A DNA stretch of 64,000 nt from Staphylococcus microti (GTDB lineage Bacteria > Bacillota > Bacilli > Staphylococcales > Staphylococcaceae), in contig NZ_JXWY01000031.1 of the NCBI RefSeq assembly GCF_000934465.1, positions 51,195 through 115,194 of the forward strand, read 5' to 3'. The stretch's first letter is position 1. Each line of letters begins with the position of its first letter. The position numbers were made by a program, and so were the translations under genes. The notes beneath the pieces were generated by a model. It had not been told where the DNA came from, made no database searches, and saw nothing but the letters and a program-made list of their open reading frames with translations. Below, one piece after another: positions 25,919-34,861 of this stretch.

Positions 25919-26776
25919 ATGAATGATACAAATATAAAATGGGATACGATTTTCTACGGTCGTAAATGGGTCTCTAATATTATCGAGACCATCCAGAAGA
26001 AAGATGTACTTCACAGTTTTTATCTCAAGCGCTATTTAATGCGCGCGATGATGGCAGGTTTTATTATTAGCATTATTTCCGTTTTTGTACTGATGGTTAA
26101 AACAACCTTTGCCCCAGATGTGCCATTAGGCGTTGTCAATATGATTGGCTCGATTACATTTAGTTTTGCACTCGTCCTTATTTTATTTACCAACTCAGAA
26201 CTTCTCACCAGTAACTTTATGTACTTCACAGTAGGGCTTTATTACCACCTCATTCGTCCAATGCGCGTATTAAACATTTTTCTACTTTGCTTTTTCGGCA
26301 ACATCGCAGGTGCATTTATCTTCTTTGCAATCCTTCGTTGTAGCGATGTCATGTCACCAGATATGATTGCATTGTTAGATCAAATGGTACAGACAAAAAC
26401 GATCACTTATGATTTCCAAAATATACTCGTACGTGCTATTTTTGCCAACTTCTTTATCAACATTGCACTCGTTATCGCCATGCAAATAGAAGATGTTTTT
26501 GCCAAAATGTTTGTCATGATGTTCGGTGTGACGATCTTCGCTTTTATGGGCTTTGAACATGTCGTTTATAACGCAACGCTCTTTGTCGGTCAGCTGTTTT
26601 ATGATATGCCAAGCTTGAATATGTTAGGTGTTCTCAAAAACATTGTCGCTGCTTTTATCGGTAACTACATTGGTGGCGGTCTTATTATCGGGCTGTTCTA
26701 CGCTTATTTAAACGATCATGGTCAATTCCAAACAATTAAAAATGTGAAAAAATCTCAGAAGAAACTTGCTAAGTAG
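25919..26776 (+). CDS. Formate/nitrite transporter (FNT family)
   Basis: 285 residues with six membrane helices. GSITFSFALVLILFTNSELLTSNFM near residue 75-100 carries the FNT signature loop, and the central helices have FANFFINIALVIAMQ and GFEHVVYNATLF. Passes formate or nitrite across the membrane as a pentamer channel. A Rex-type site in its promoter predicts induction when NADH accumulates (low oxygen). With formate dehydrogenase in the same region, formate is the likely substrate. Confidence 0.87.
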   Translation: MNDTNIKWDTIFYGRKWVSNIIETIQKKDVLHSFYLKRYLMRAMMAGFIISIISVFVLMVKTTFAPDVPLGVVNMIGSITFSFALVLILFTNSELLTSNFMYFTVGLYYHLIRPMRVLNIFLLCFFGNIAGAFIFFAILRCSDVMSPDMIALLDQMVQTKTITYDFQNILVRAIFANFFINIALVIAMQIEDVFAKMFVMMFGVTIFAFMGFEHVVYNATLFVGQLFYDMPSLNMLGVLKNIVAAFIGNYIGGGLIIGLFYAYLNDHGQFQTIKNVKKSQKKLAK

Positions 26777-26830
26777 TTTGTCGGTGCTTATGGTATACTG
26801 GCTATAATTATTTGATACATGGAGGCCAGT

Positions 26831-27169
26831 ATGGAACGCACGCAATGGTATAAAGGTTTGATTATTTCATTATTTCTAGGCATCATCTTTTTTGTCGTTA
26901 ATTTCATGTCACATACAGCACCTGTCAGTACCATTATTTTTAAATCGGTACTTGTCGCATTGACATTCGGTGTCCTTTACACACTCACTTTTACACTGCT
27001 TGCCTCTGAGCAACGTCGTATACAGTACGGTGCCCCACTCGTTATTGGTGTTGCACTCGGGGCTTTAGTCGGCATGAAAGTCGAGCAGCCCATCATTTGT
27101 ACTTTGATTGGTATTGTCGTTGCATTACTGATTGGCTACGTGTATGGTCGAATTAAAGGAGGACGCTAA
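26831..27169 (+). CDS. Four-helix membrane protein, unknown
   Basis: 112 residues from the ATG with GGAGG five nt upstream. Four hydrophobic segments; a basic linker (SEQRRIQYG) sits between helices 2 and 3, and the C-terminus is YGRIKGGR. TATACT and TATAAT sequences just upstream suggest a promoter. I do not recognise a family. The next gene starts one base after its stop. Confidence 0.6.
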   Translation: MERTQWYKGLIISLFLGIIFFVVNFMSHTAPVSTIIFKSVLVALTFGVLYTLTFTLLASEQRRIQYGAPLVIGVALGALVGMKVEQPIICTLIGIVVALLIGYVYGRIKGGR

Positions 27170-27170
27170 T

Positions 27171-27350
27171 ATGACAACATTCGGTATCATTTTAATTGTG
27201 CTATTACTGATTAGTGTGATCCCCAATTTCTATATGCTGTACAAATCGAAAAAAGAAGGCATTGAAAATCCTCGTGCCAAATTAATGGTCGGCATTGATG
27301 CCCTTCTCGTTGTCTTAATCGTTGCAGCCGTATTTTTCTTAAATCGTTAA
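27171..27350 (+). CDS. Small two-helix membrane protein, 59 aa
   Basis: Starts MTTFGIILIVLLLISVIPNF, with GGAGG eight nt before the ATG. Two hydrophobic helices around a basic linker (YKSKKEGIENPRAK). Co-transcribed with the four-helix protein; the ribosome site lies inside that gene. Function unknown. Confidence 0.6.
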   Translation: MTTFGIILIVLLLISVIPNFYMLYKSKKEGIENPRAKLMVGIDALLVVLIVAAVFFLNR

Positions 27351-27354
27351 TCGT

Positions 27355-27400
27355 AAAACCCGCAAGCATTAGGTTTCATTCCCTGATACTTGCGGGTTTT
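27355..27400. terminator. Bidirectional terminator
   Basis: AAAACCCGCAAG pairs with CTTGCGGGTTTT between convergent genes. Confidence 0.82.
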
Positions 27401-27402
27401 TA

Positions 27403-27582
27403 TTATAAGAAGAAGAGGTAGACTATTGTCAGACCGATCGCATAAATCCCTAATCCTACCGCACATGATAAAACGTGTATGCGCATAGGAATATGACGTT
27501 GCCTTCTAGGCGCAATGACTAAATTACCGACGACAAAGCATAACGGAATGATGACAAAGAGCATCCACTGTTCAAACATCAT
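27403..27582 (-). CDS. Small two-helix membrane protein, 59 aa, coupled to the HAD gene
   Basis: An easily missed gene. Its ATG overlaps the TGA of the HAD phosphatase gene (ATGA), and a second ATG follows directly. Translation: MMFEQWMLFVIIPLCFVVGN, a basic loop with PRRQRHIPMR, and a second helix ending GLTIVYLFFL before TAA. The stop lies next to the bidirectional terminator, so the frame exactly fills the gap. The two-helix layout resembles the 59-residue protein on the other side of that terminator, but the sequences are not alike. Function unknown. Confidence 0.6.
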   Translation of the reverse strand: MMFEQWMLFVIIPLCFVVGNLVIAPRRQRHIPMRIHVLSCAVGLGIYAIGLTIVYLFFL

Positions 27583-28223
27583 CGCTGTTGCCCTTCAAAG
27601 TAACGTGCAATAATTGTCGTTAAATCCGTATCTTGATCCGTCAGCGGCAAATGACTGAAATCACTCGTTGCCGTCATTTGGTTTGTATTCACAATCACAT
27701 CGAGACCAGCACGCACAGCCGCTGTTGCGCCTCTCACGGAATCTTCAATCGCCAAGCAATAGGCAGGATTATGGTTCAACGCTTGTACTGCCGTTAAATA
27801 TAAGTCTGGTTCTGGTTTAACCGCTTCTACATCTTCTCTTCCTACAATGACAGAAATATAGTCATTCAAGCCAAGTGCTTCCACAGTTGGTAAAATAGAC
27901 TGACGCACACTACTCGTTGCAATCGCCATCGGAATATGACGTTGTTTCAACTGTTGCATTAACGTTTCAATCCCCGGGCGCAATGGCAATTTTGCTGCGC
28001 CTTCATGATGCATACGATAAAGTTGTGCCACTTTCTCTTCACCGAGTAACCCAACAATATGGTTATGTAAATCTAACGCACGACCCCCAATATTTTCACG
28101 GTAAAATGCCAATGACACAGGTGCATGCCCTTCCGCAACTAAATATTGATTAATGACGTCATACAGATGTTGTTCTGTATCAATCATCGTGCCATCAAAA
28201 TCAAATATGACCGCTCGATACAT
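27579..28223 (-). CDS. HAD-superfamily phosphatase (beta-phosphoglucomutase-like)
   Basis: 214 residues, GAGGAGG upstream. Motif I FDFDGTMIDTE, motif II IATSSV, motif III with KPEPDLY, and motif IV IEDSVRGATAAVRAG: subfamily IA, with a helical cap. Removes phosphate from, or transfers it within, small sugars or nucleotides. The substrate is unknown. The small membrane protein gene overlaps its stop. Confidence 0.85.
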   Translation of the reverse strand: MYRAVIFDFDGTMIDTEQHLYDVINQYLVAEGHAPVSLAFYRENIGGRALDLHNHIVGLLGEEKVAQLYRMHHEGAAKLPLRPGIETLMQQLKQRHIPMAIATSSVRQSILPTVEALGLNDYISVIVGREDVEAVKPEPDLYLTAVQALNHNPAYCLAIEDSVRGATAAVRAGLDVIVNTNQMTATSDFSHLPLTDQDTDLTTIIARYFEGQQR

Positions 28224-28305
28224 ATGTTTAAAGCCTCCTCAATCACTATGTTGCATTTAGTGTATCAGATACGCGTACATAAATCATCGATAGGCTCTAT
28301 CAGAT

Positions 28306-28470
28306 TGGGAGCAGAAATTTGAAAAAAACTTTCATCACCTCGGCAAGGGTGTATCGAAGTTGTGCGTATAGCGTTTAAGATTTGAGGTAAACCCGAGCGA
28401 CGCGCAAAATTGCTTTCTAATTGTGTTCAGAGGTTTTACAGTTGTTAATTGCTATGTCCTAGCCTTGTTG
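28306..28470 (+). repeat. Dispersed palindromic element, type A, degenerate copy
   Basis: TGGGAGCAGAAA, AAAACTTTCATC, CTCGGCAAGGGTG, AGGTTTTACAGT, AATTGCTATGTC and AGCCTTGT occur in the same order as in the copy at 11601-11740, with an unrelated insert near 28370-28430. The hairpins are no longer intact. This is the content of the 315-bp gap between the HAD and VOC genes. Confidence 0.6.
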
Positions 28471-28480
28471 AACAATAAAA

Positions 28481-28521
28481 AGCACACCCGTCCGTTACCT
28501 TTTGGCGTCGAACTGTGTGCT
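28481..28521 (-). terminator. Terminator after the VOC dioxygenase gene
   Basis: AGCACAC pairs with GTGTGCT; TTTTTATTG follows on the minus strand. Confidence 0.6.
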
Positions 28522-28538
28522 CAGTGTTCATCCCTATT

Positions 28539-29381
28539 TTAATCTAAAAAGTCGTTTCCAACTTGTGCTGTCGCAAATTCATACATAATACCATTTTGTC
28601 GATAATACAGTGATTCAAACCACTTGCGGTCGATAATGCCTGAATGCTGTACTTTTAACGTGTCGTGTAGTGCCGTTACGCGTTCTAAGGCGCTATGATT
28701 TGCCACACTTACCGCATGATGATGCACGTAGCCACGTCCCGGACGCACAACTGGACCACCCTTTTCAACTACGACAATATCTGTATAAAGCCCGTTTGAA
28801 TCCAACGACATAACCGTGCCTTCTTTTTCGTCATGTCCCGTGTAGCCCAGTTCATCTCTTAAATAGTCGATCGTCGTTGCCGTATCTTGTACATGCACTT
28901 CAATAGGTCCTAGCCCTAAAATTTGGTACGGTGCAGGTATATCATTTTCTACCGGATGTTTCCAATCGTTAGGTATCTTACGCTGTGCATTATCAATCAT
29001 CACGTATGACAAATGTTCTGAATCGTCGAAGAAACGTGCGGAATGTCCAAGGTACGTCCCATGCGAAACGGCAATACCTTCTTGACGCAGACGTTTTTCA
29101 AAATAGTCCAGACTTTCTTCACCTTCTACAAGTAGACCAATGCGTGCAATCATATCCGTTCCTTTACGCATTTGTCCTGCATTTGGCAACTCAAAAAATG
29201 TTAGCAATGTGCCAACTGTCCCTTCATTGTCGCCATAAAAGACATGCACCATGCTTTCATCATCTTGATTGACTGTTTCTTTAACTAATTTGAGGCCTAG
29301 TATTTCTGTGTAAAATCGTTTATTTTCTTCTTTATCTTTCGTATACATTGAAATATGATGATGACCTTGAATCAATGACAT
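28539..29381 (-). CDS. VOC-family ring-cleaving dioxygenase-like protein (MhqO/MhqA type)
   Basis: 280 residues, ATG after GGAGG. Two glyoxalase-fold halves: GHHHISMYTKDKEENKRFYTEILG at the N-terminus and ILGLGPIEVHVQDTATTIDYL in the middle, with metal-ligand histidines in both (GHHHIS, HHHAVSV). The family includes quinone-inducible dioxygenases that help detoxify hydroquinones. No MarR-type MhqR gene is adjacent here. Confidence 0.8.
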   Translation of the reverse strand: MSLIQGHHHISMYTKDKEENKRFYTEILGLKLVKETVNQDDESMVHVFYGDNEGTVGTLLTFFELPNAGQMRKGTDMIARIGLLVEGEESLDYFEKRLRQEGIAVSHGTYLGHSARFFDDSEHLSYVMIDNAQRKIPNDWKHPVENDIPAPYQILGLGPIEVHVQDTATTIDYLRDELGYTGHDEKEGTVMSLDSNGLYTDIVVVEKGGPVVRPGRGYVHHHAVSVANHSALERVTALHDTLKVQHSGIIDRKWFESLYYRQNGIMYEFATAQVGNDFLD

Positions 29382-29452
29382 CTTATCGCCTCCATCGCTA
29401 TTTGCTCTGTTAGCAGTCTATACCCTTCCATATGTATACGCAAACGAATTGC

Positions 29453-29728
29453 CTAGAGTGTCCCGGGAACAAGCCAGAGACATACAACGCCCATAATAAT
29501 AATGGCGATTGGAAATGCGAGTGTTTGTATAAAACGAATTTTACGTGTTGGCAATGTCACACGTGCAAGCCATGTTTCAAATAATACACTGAAAAACGTC
29601 ACACTGAGTGTCAATGCAAGTAACAGCTGCCCACCATTTTGATAGTGATTTAAAAAGCCCACTGCCAAGATAAGCATCGTTACAAGGAGCATACATGTAA
29701 TCATATAGCGTTGTAAAACTCTTACCAT
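29453..29728 (-). CDS. Three-helix membrane protein, unknown
   Basis: 91 residues from the ATG with AAAGGA upstream. Three hydrophobic segments; ETWLARVTLPTRKIR is the basic loop between the second and third. No family recognised. It lies 71 bp upstream of the VOC gene start in the same direction and may share its transcript. Confidence 0.55.
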   Translation of the reverse strand: MVRVLQRYMITCMLLVTMLILAVGFLNHYQNGGQLLLALTLSVTFFSVLFETWLARVTLPTRKIRFIQTLAFPIAIIIMGVVCLWLVPGTL

Positions 29729-29826
29729 CAACTTCACGTCCTTTGCGATAAAGTACATTTACGTACTTAACCCTTGTTAAATATTATTTTCGCACAACCT
29801 AATATTTTTGTAAACGTACAAAAAAA

Positions 29827-29864
29827 GATACCACAACCTTTATAAAATTAAAGATTGTGATACC
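29827..29864 (-). terminator. Terminator after the SBF transporter gene
   Basis: GATACCACAA and TTGTGATACC pair with G-U wobbles around an AT-rich loop; a run of T follows on the minus strand. Confidence 0.6.
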
Positions 29865-29871
29865 TGATTCA

Positions 29872-30822
29872 TTACGCTACACTTCGTTTTGTTGTTTCGA
29901 TTTGTTCCGCACGTCTTGCCCAGTATCTCGCAAGAATTGGACCTGTCACACAGTGAACAAGGCTGAACACCGCACCCGGCACCGCAGCGAGCGGCGTAAA
30001 ATGAACCGTCGCAAGTGATGTCGCTAATGCAGAGTTTTGCATCCCTACTTCTATAGATACTGCTTTTTTGTCAGGATAGTTCAGCTTTAGCACATTCGCT
30101 AAGAAGTACCCTATCGCATAACCTAAAACATTATGTACAATAACGACTGTAAAAATTAACAAGCCGGTTTGAATGATTAATTCACGGCTGCCTGCAACAA
30201 CAGCACCTAAAATAATTGAAATGGCTACTACAGATACAAGTGGTAACACATCTTCACTTTTCTCAGCGAAGTTTTTGAAAAATCGTTGAATGAACAAGCC
30301 GATTAAAATTGGAATTAATACGACTTTCGTTACAGAAGCAAACATGCTTAGAAAAGATACATCCATCCACTCTCTCGCAAACAAATACATAAAGCTCGGT
30401 GTCATTACCGGTGCTAAAATAGTAGAAATCGATGTAATCGTCACGGAAAGTGCAACATTCGCTTTGGCAATGTAGCTCATTACATTACTTGTCGTCCCAC
30501 CCGGACAACAGCCTACAAGTAGTACACCAATCGCAATTTCTGGCGGTAATTGAAACGTCTTAACAATCAAATATGCTAATAGTGGCATAATCGTATATTG
30601 TAAAACAACCCCAGCAATAACCGGTTTTGGATATTTAAAAACAAGTTTAAAATCACTGACTTTAATTGTTAGTCCCATCCCTAACATAACAATACCTAAT
30701 AAATAAGGAATTATTTGCCCTAATCCTGAAAATAAACTTGGTACTGAAAAAGCGATAATACTGACTAGTACGACCCATACTAAAAAAGTTTTTGACGCAA
30801 AATGGCCGATACGCTGCAACAT
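29872..30822 (-). CDS. Bile acid:sodium symporter family transporter (SBF/BASS, YocS-like)
   Basis: 316 residues from the ATG after AAGGGG. Ten hydrophobic segments. The crossover helices have VGCCPGGTTSNVMSYIAKANVALSVT and EVGMQNSALATSLATVHF, the two conserved Na+-site regions of the family. Imports an organic anion with Na+; pantoate, keto acids and bile acids are known family substrates. Not resolvable further. Confidence 0.85.
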   Translation of the reverse strand: MLQRIGHFASKTFLVWVVLVSIIAFSVPSLFSGLGQIIPYLLGIVMLGMGLTIKVSDFKLVFKYPKPVIAGVVLQYTIMPLLAYLIVKTFQLPPEIAIGVLLVGCCPGGTTSNVMSYIAKANVALSVTITSISTILAPVMTPSFMYLFAREWMDVSFLSMFASVTKVVLIPILIGLFIQRFFKNFAEKSEDVLPLVSVVAISIILGAVVAGSRELIIQTGLLIFTVVIVHNVLGYAIGYFLANVLKLNYPDKKAVSIEVGMQNSALATSLATVHFTPLAAVPGAVFSLVHCVTGPILARYWARRAEQIETTKRSVA

Positions 30823-31037
30823 TGGCAACACCCCTTAATTATTATAATAGTCAGAATATTAGCATAATAATCTGTGTACAACAACCTTATTTTGTAAAAT
30901 TTTTTAGTCTCTTTTACATATTGGTGTACATTTATCACTTATCTTCGTTCTCACACTTTCGGACTGAAGTCTGACTGTTTTTCTAATTTTTGCGTGCTAC
31001 AATAATATTAACAAATATTTTCACATGGAGAATGACG

Positions 31038-31565
31038 ATGATCATTGATAAATTAGAATCTTACACGTTTAACATTGACCAACTTGCGCAGCGTTCTGTT
31101 CGTCGCCACTTAAAAAAACTACTGACAACTGTTACATTCCAAACAGATTTTCAGTTTCATATCGTAAAATTGAATGATGCTTATTTCTTGCGCGTTCAAT
31201 TGCCTAAACAAGCATTGCCTTATTTCGTAAGTTTACTCAGCTTTCATAACTTTTCTATTTATCAACTTGTTTTAACAGAAGATGCACATACATTAACGCC
31301 GATGCAACACGTATCACCAAATGAACAACATTATGAATTAGTCATTGATGGCTTGACGGACCCTTTTATAAAAGACAAAGTGATTGATGTCTTATCAAGC
31401 TTTCAAGGAGATCGCATCCTATATAACTTCTCACATCATCGCTTAAAAGTAACAGCAACGCCAACGGTTATGATGGCACTCATTCGCACATTAGCAACAC
31501 GACATATCGACATTTATTATGCAAGCTTACCACAGCGCACGCATCATCAATCACGTATATCATAA
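31038..31565 (+). CDS. Conserved hypothetical protein, 175 aa
   Basis: The ATG with GGAG seven nt upstream gives MIIDKLESYTFNIDQLAQRS. The protein is soluble and rich in His and Leu; LVIDGLTDPFIKDKVIDVLSSF and MMALIRTLATRHIDIYYASL repeat a beta-alpha-beta pattern, which hints at two ACT- or ferredoxin-like halves. I do not recognise the family. It ends at a strong hairpin shared with the convergent SRPBCC gene. Confidence 0.6.
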   Translation: MIIDKLESYTFNIDQLAQRSVRRHLKKLLTTVTFQTDFQFHIVKLNDAYFLRVQLPKQALPYFVSLLSFHNFSIYQLVLTEDAHTLTPMQHVSPNEQHYELVIDGLTDPFIKDKVIDVLSSFQGDRILYNFSHHRLKVTATPTVMMALIRTLATRHIDIYYASLPQRTHHQSRIS

Positions 31566-31608
31566 GTAAAAGCACCTCGGCTGCTATGTGAGCTAAGGTG
31601 CTTTTACT
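31565..31608. terminator. Bidirectional terminator
   Basis: AGTAAAAGCACCT pairs perfectly with AGGTGCTTTTACT. Confidence 0.85.
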
Positions 31609-31622
31609 ATTATATTATTCAC

Positions 31623-32099
31623 TTAACGTTCCAAATACGCTTGTAATGTATCAAACATCAATTCAAAGCCATGTGCGGTATGATCATGGTACGCTTTTTT
31701 CTCTTGTTTGTATGCCAAGTTAGAAACACTGCGCAATTTCTTTAAAAAACTCGTATAGTGAAATGTCATCTGTGTAATACCCGGGCTACGTTCTTCAAAG
31801 TATACGTCAATGACATCTGCCTCATCGCTCAGCTCGGGCATTTGTATCGTGAGACGAATATGTGTATGTGGCACAAGTTGTTCATAAACACCTGTCACTT
31901 CACGCTTTTTGCCTTGTCGTACATCAATGATTTGATAGTGTCCACCTTCTGTTGCTTCACTGTGGACAGATTCATTTGTACGAGGCGTCGTCATCAACCA
32001 TTCTTTCATTTGCACTGGATCGACCCATGCGTCATACGCTTTTTCTGGTGTTGTTTTTAACAAACGTACAAGTTCTATTTCAACAGATTCGTTTTGCAT
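31623..32099 (-). CDS. SRPBCC/AHSA1 family protein
   Basis: 158 residues. LLKTTPEKAYDAWVDPVQMKEWL at the start and a C-terminal helix (HGFELMFDTLQAYL) fit the START-like AHSA1 fold, which binds hydrophobic ligands or Hsp90-like partners. Function unknown. The ribosome site is weak (GGAAG). Confidence 0.75.
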   Translation of the reverse strand: MQNESVEIELVRLLKTTPEKAYDAWVDPVQMKEWLMTTPRTNESVHSEATEGGHYQIIDVRQGKKREVTGVYEQLVPHTHIRLTIQMPELSDEADVIDVYFEERSPGITQMTFHYTSFLKKLRSVSNLAYKQEKKAYHDHTAHGFELMFDTLQAYLER

Positions 32100-32189
32100 C
32101 TTTTCACTTCCGTTCTGGCTACTTCCCGCCGATGTTCATCTCTCTCTATTGTACTGTATTTTACGGGATAGCCAAGTCATTTCATTTCG

Positions 32190-33500
32190 TTAATTTTTCT
32201 TGTTGTTTTGACCTACTTGTAAACGAGGCAAGTTGAACATAATTGCAACAATACCGCACAACGCAAGCATCATCGGATATACAGAATACGGCAATAACAT
32301 CACAGGCGAAATACCTGCTACACCCGCAGCGGCAATCAACTGTGGACTATACGGTAATATCCCTTGAAAGGCACTACCGAATATATCAAGAATACTTGCT
32401 GATTTACGTGGGTCAATATTATATTCTTCGGCAATATCTTTCGCTAATGGACCGGCCATAATAATAGAAATCGTGTTGTTGGCTGTCGAAATATCTGCCA
32501 TACTGACTAAACCGGCAATTCCGAGTTCTGCACCACGGCGTGAACGAATACGTTTTTTCACGCTGTTCAAAAGCCAAGTGACACCGCCGTAATGTTCTAC
32601 TAAGCCAATCATACCGCCAATCAGTAACGCAATCATCGCAATATCTTCCATTGCAACGACACCTTCTGAAGCGGCTGATAAAAAGCCTTTCATACCAAAC
32701 GAACCGTCCAGTCCACCAATGATACCGGCTAAACCAATGCCACCCATTAAGACAATGACAACATTTACACCGAGTAATGCCAAAATTAACACGAATAGAT
32801 ATGGAATGACTTTTACAAAATCATAGTCGTAGTTTGTCGCTTGATCAATTTGATTGCCATGTGTCAGCCACCATAAAATAACAAGTGTTGCGAGCGCACC
32901 TGGTACGACAATTCGAAAGTTGACCTTAAACTTATCTGCCATACGTGTATTTTGCGTACGCACAGCTGCAATGGTCGTGTCTGATATCATTGATAGATTA
33001 TCCCCAAACATTGCGCCACCAACCACTGTCGCCATTGCTAAAGCTGCTGGAATATCTGTTGCTTCACTAATACCGAAGCCAACTGGTGCAATAGCTGCAA
33101 CCGTTCCAACGGATGTTCCCATTGAAATGGAAATAAACATACAAATAATAAAAATGCCGACAATTAAATAATGTTGTGGAATGAGGGACAAACCTAAATT
33201 AACAATCGACGATACGCCACCCATTGCTTCTGCTGTTTTTGAAAAAGCACCTGCTAACACGAACACAAGCATCATTAAAATAATATTGGGGTGACCTGCT
33301 TTTCGCGCAAAAACTTCTACTTTATGCGTAAACTTTTCTTTCGGACTCATCAATAGTGCGACGATGACACCGATGAGTGCTGCTACATTGAGGGGTAAAA
33401 AGGTAAAATCTTTGGTTATAATGCCCGCACCTAAAAACAAGCCGATAAACACAACTAACGGTATGAGTGCCCATGCATTTTCTTTCTCTACTTTTTGCAT
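32190..33500 (-). CDS. Na+/H+ antiporter family protein (NhaC-like)
   Basis: 436 residues, about eleven helices, ATG after AAGGAG. FISISMGTSVGTVAAIAPVGFGIS and VVGGAMFGDNLSMISDTTIAA are the two conserved halves of the NhaC/antiporter fold, and DISTANNTISIIMAGPLAKDIA repeats the pattern. Exchanges Na+ for H+, or a substrate by a related mechanism. It lies in the same region as in S. aureus, before the hut genes. Confidence 0.82.
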   Translation of the reverse strand: MQKVEKENAWALIPLVVFIGLFLGAGIITKDFTFLPLNVAALIGVIVALLMSPKEKFTHKVEVFARKAGHPNIILMMLVFVLAGAFSKTAEAMGGVSSIVNLGLSLIPQHYLIVGIFIICMFISISMGTSVGTVAAIAPVGFGISEATDIPAALAMATVVGGAMFGDNLSMISDTTIAAVRTQNTRMADKFKVNFRIVVPGALATLVILWWLTHGNQIDQATNYDYDFVKVIPYLFVLILALLGVNVVIVLMGGIGLAGIIGGLDGSFGMKGFLSAASEGVVAMEDIAMIALLIGGMIGLVEHYGGVTWLLNSVKKRIRSRRGAELGIAGLVSMADISTANNTISIIMAGPLAKDIAEEYNIDPRKSASILDIFGSAFQGILPYSPQLIAAAGVAGISPVMLLPYSVYPMMLALCGIVAIMFNLPRLQVGQNNKKN

Positions 33501-33721
33501 TATTGATACTCCTTCAAAAATACGTGCAGGCTCGAACCCTCACGGAATTCGACCTACACCTATATCATTATCTTTACTTCCTTTGAACACTATACACTTA
33601 GGGCGCGTGTCAAAATCTCATTTCATAGACGATTTCGTATTCCCACCCATACGTGACTGTCTACCATTCAACATCATTCTTTGTAATAATACAAAAATCA
33701 TACGATGGCATCATCATCACT

Positions 33722-34861
33722 TTAGACATTTTGTGTCGCTCGTTCAAATAAACGCTCTACAAAGTTTACAAAATAATAGGGTACTTTGTCGAGTATTGCT
33801 TCATTTGGCGCATATTTAGGATGGTGTAATGGATACGCACTGTCAGAACCAATCATCGCAAAATGTACAGGTGCGACTTGTTGATAGCTTGCAAAATCTT
33901 CGCCAATCATTTGTGCACGTGGTTGCTGTTGAACGTCATATCCTGTCTCTTCAGCCACTTGCCATGCCAATGTTTGCAATACTTCGTCATTATTCACACC
34001 ATCTGTTAAACGTTGATAATCTAGCGATACAGAAGCATCAAATTGAACCGCTAAGCCGTCACATAACTTCTGCATTCTTGTTTCAACGAGCGCACGCACT
34101 TCTGGTGTGAGCGTTCTGACTGTCCCTTCAATCATGCCTTGACTCGGAATAACATTCCACGTTTCACCACTGTGTACTTGCCCAATCGTAACGACCGCTT
34201 CTTCATACGGTGCAACATTACGACTGACAATCGTTTGAATACCACTGATTAATTGACTCAATATAATATGTGGATCCACACCGTCTTGTGGCATCGCTGC
34301 ATGCGCACCAACACCTGTAATGTCTATTTTAAAACGGTCAACGTTAGCGGTCATATACCCCGCTTTAGCACGCCATGTGCCAACAGGTAGCGTTGGATCA
34401 TTATGAAAACCAACAATTGCTTTCGCACCTTCTAAAACACCTGTTTGTACGACTTGGTCTGCGCCTTCGCTCACTTCTTCAGCTGGTTGAAAAATAAGAC
34501 GAACCCGTCCAGGAAGTGTCGCCTCACGTGCTTTCAAACGAAGTGCTGTGCCCAGTACGGCTGCCATATGAATATCATGACCACACGCATGCATTGCCCC
34601 TTGTTTTTCTGAAGCATACGGTAAATCTGTTTGTTCGATAATCGGTAAGGCATCAATATCTGAACGCACAGCAACGAATGTGTCACCTTGTCCGATTTCT
34701 GCAATAAGCCCTGTTTTCAGTGGGACGTCTAATATTGTAATGTCATGTGCTTCTAAAATATCACGTAACCGCTGTGTCGTTTCAAATTCTGCATTCCCGC
34801 ACTCTGGTGTACGATGGAATTCACGACGCCATGTAATCAATTGTTCTGTAAATGCTGCCAT
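33722..34861 (-). CDS. M20-family amidohydrolase (hippurate hydrolase/aminoacylase-like)
   Basis: 379 residues from the ATG with AAGGAG ten nt upstream. N-terminal [35 protein letters not shown] (metal ligands) and QPAEEVSEGADQ (catalytic Glu pair) mark the M20D peptidase/aminoacylase group; an internal dimerisation domain follows. Two metal ions hydrolyse N-acyl amino acids. Its start overlaps the end of the SulP gene by 25 nt, so the two are one operon. Confidence 0.85.
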   Translation of the reverse strand: MAAFTEQLITWRREFHRTPECGNAEFETTQRLRDILEAHDITILDVPLKTGLIAEIGQGDTFVAVRSDIDALPIIEQTDLPYASEKQGAMHACGHDIHMAAVLGTALRLKAREATLPGRVRLIFQPAEEVSEGADQVVQTGVLEGAKAIVGFHNDPTLPVGTWRAKAGYMTANVDRFKIDITGVGAHAAMPQDGVDPHIILSQLISGIQTIVSRNVAPYEEAVVTIGQVHSGETWNVIPSQGMIEGTVRTLTPEVRALVETRMQKLCDGLAVQFDASVSLDYQRLTDGVNNDEVLQTLAWQVAEETGYDVQQQPRAQMIGEDFASYQQVAPVHFAMIGSDSAYPLHHPKYAPNEAILDKVPYYFVNFVERLFERATQNV

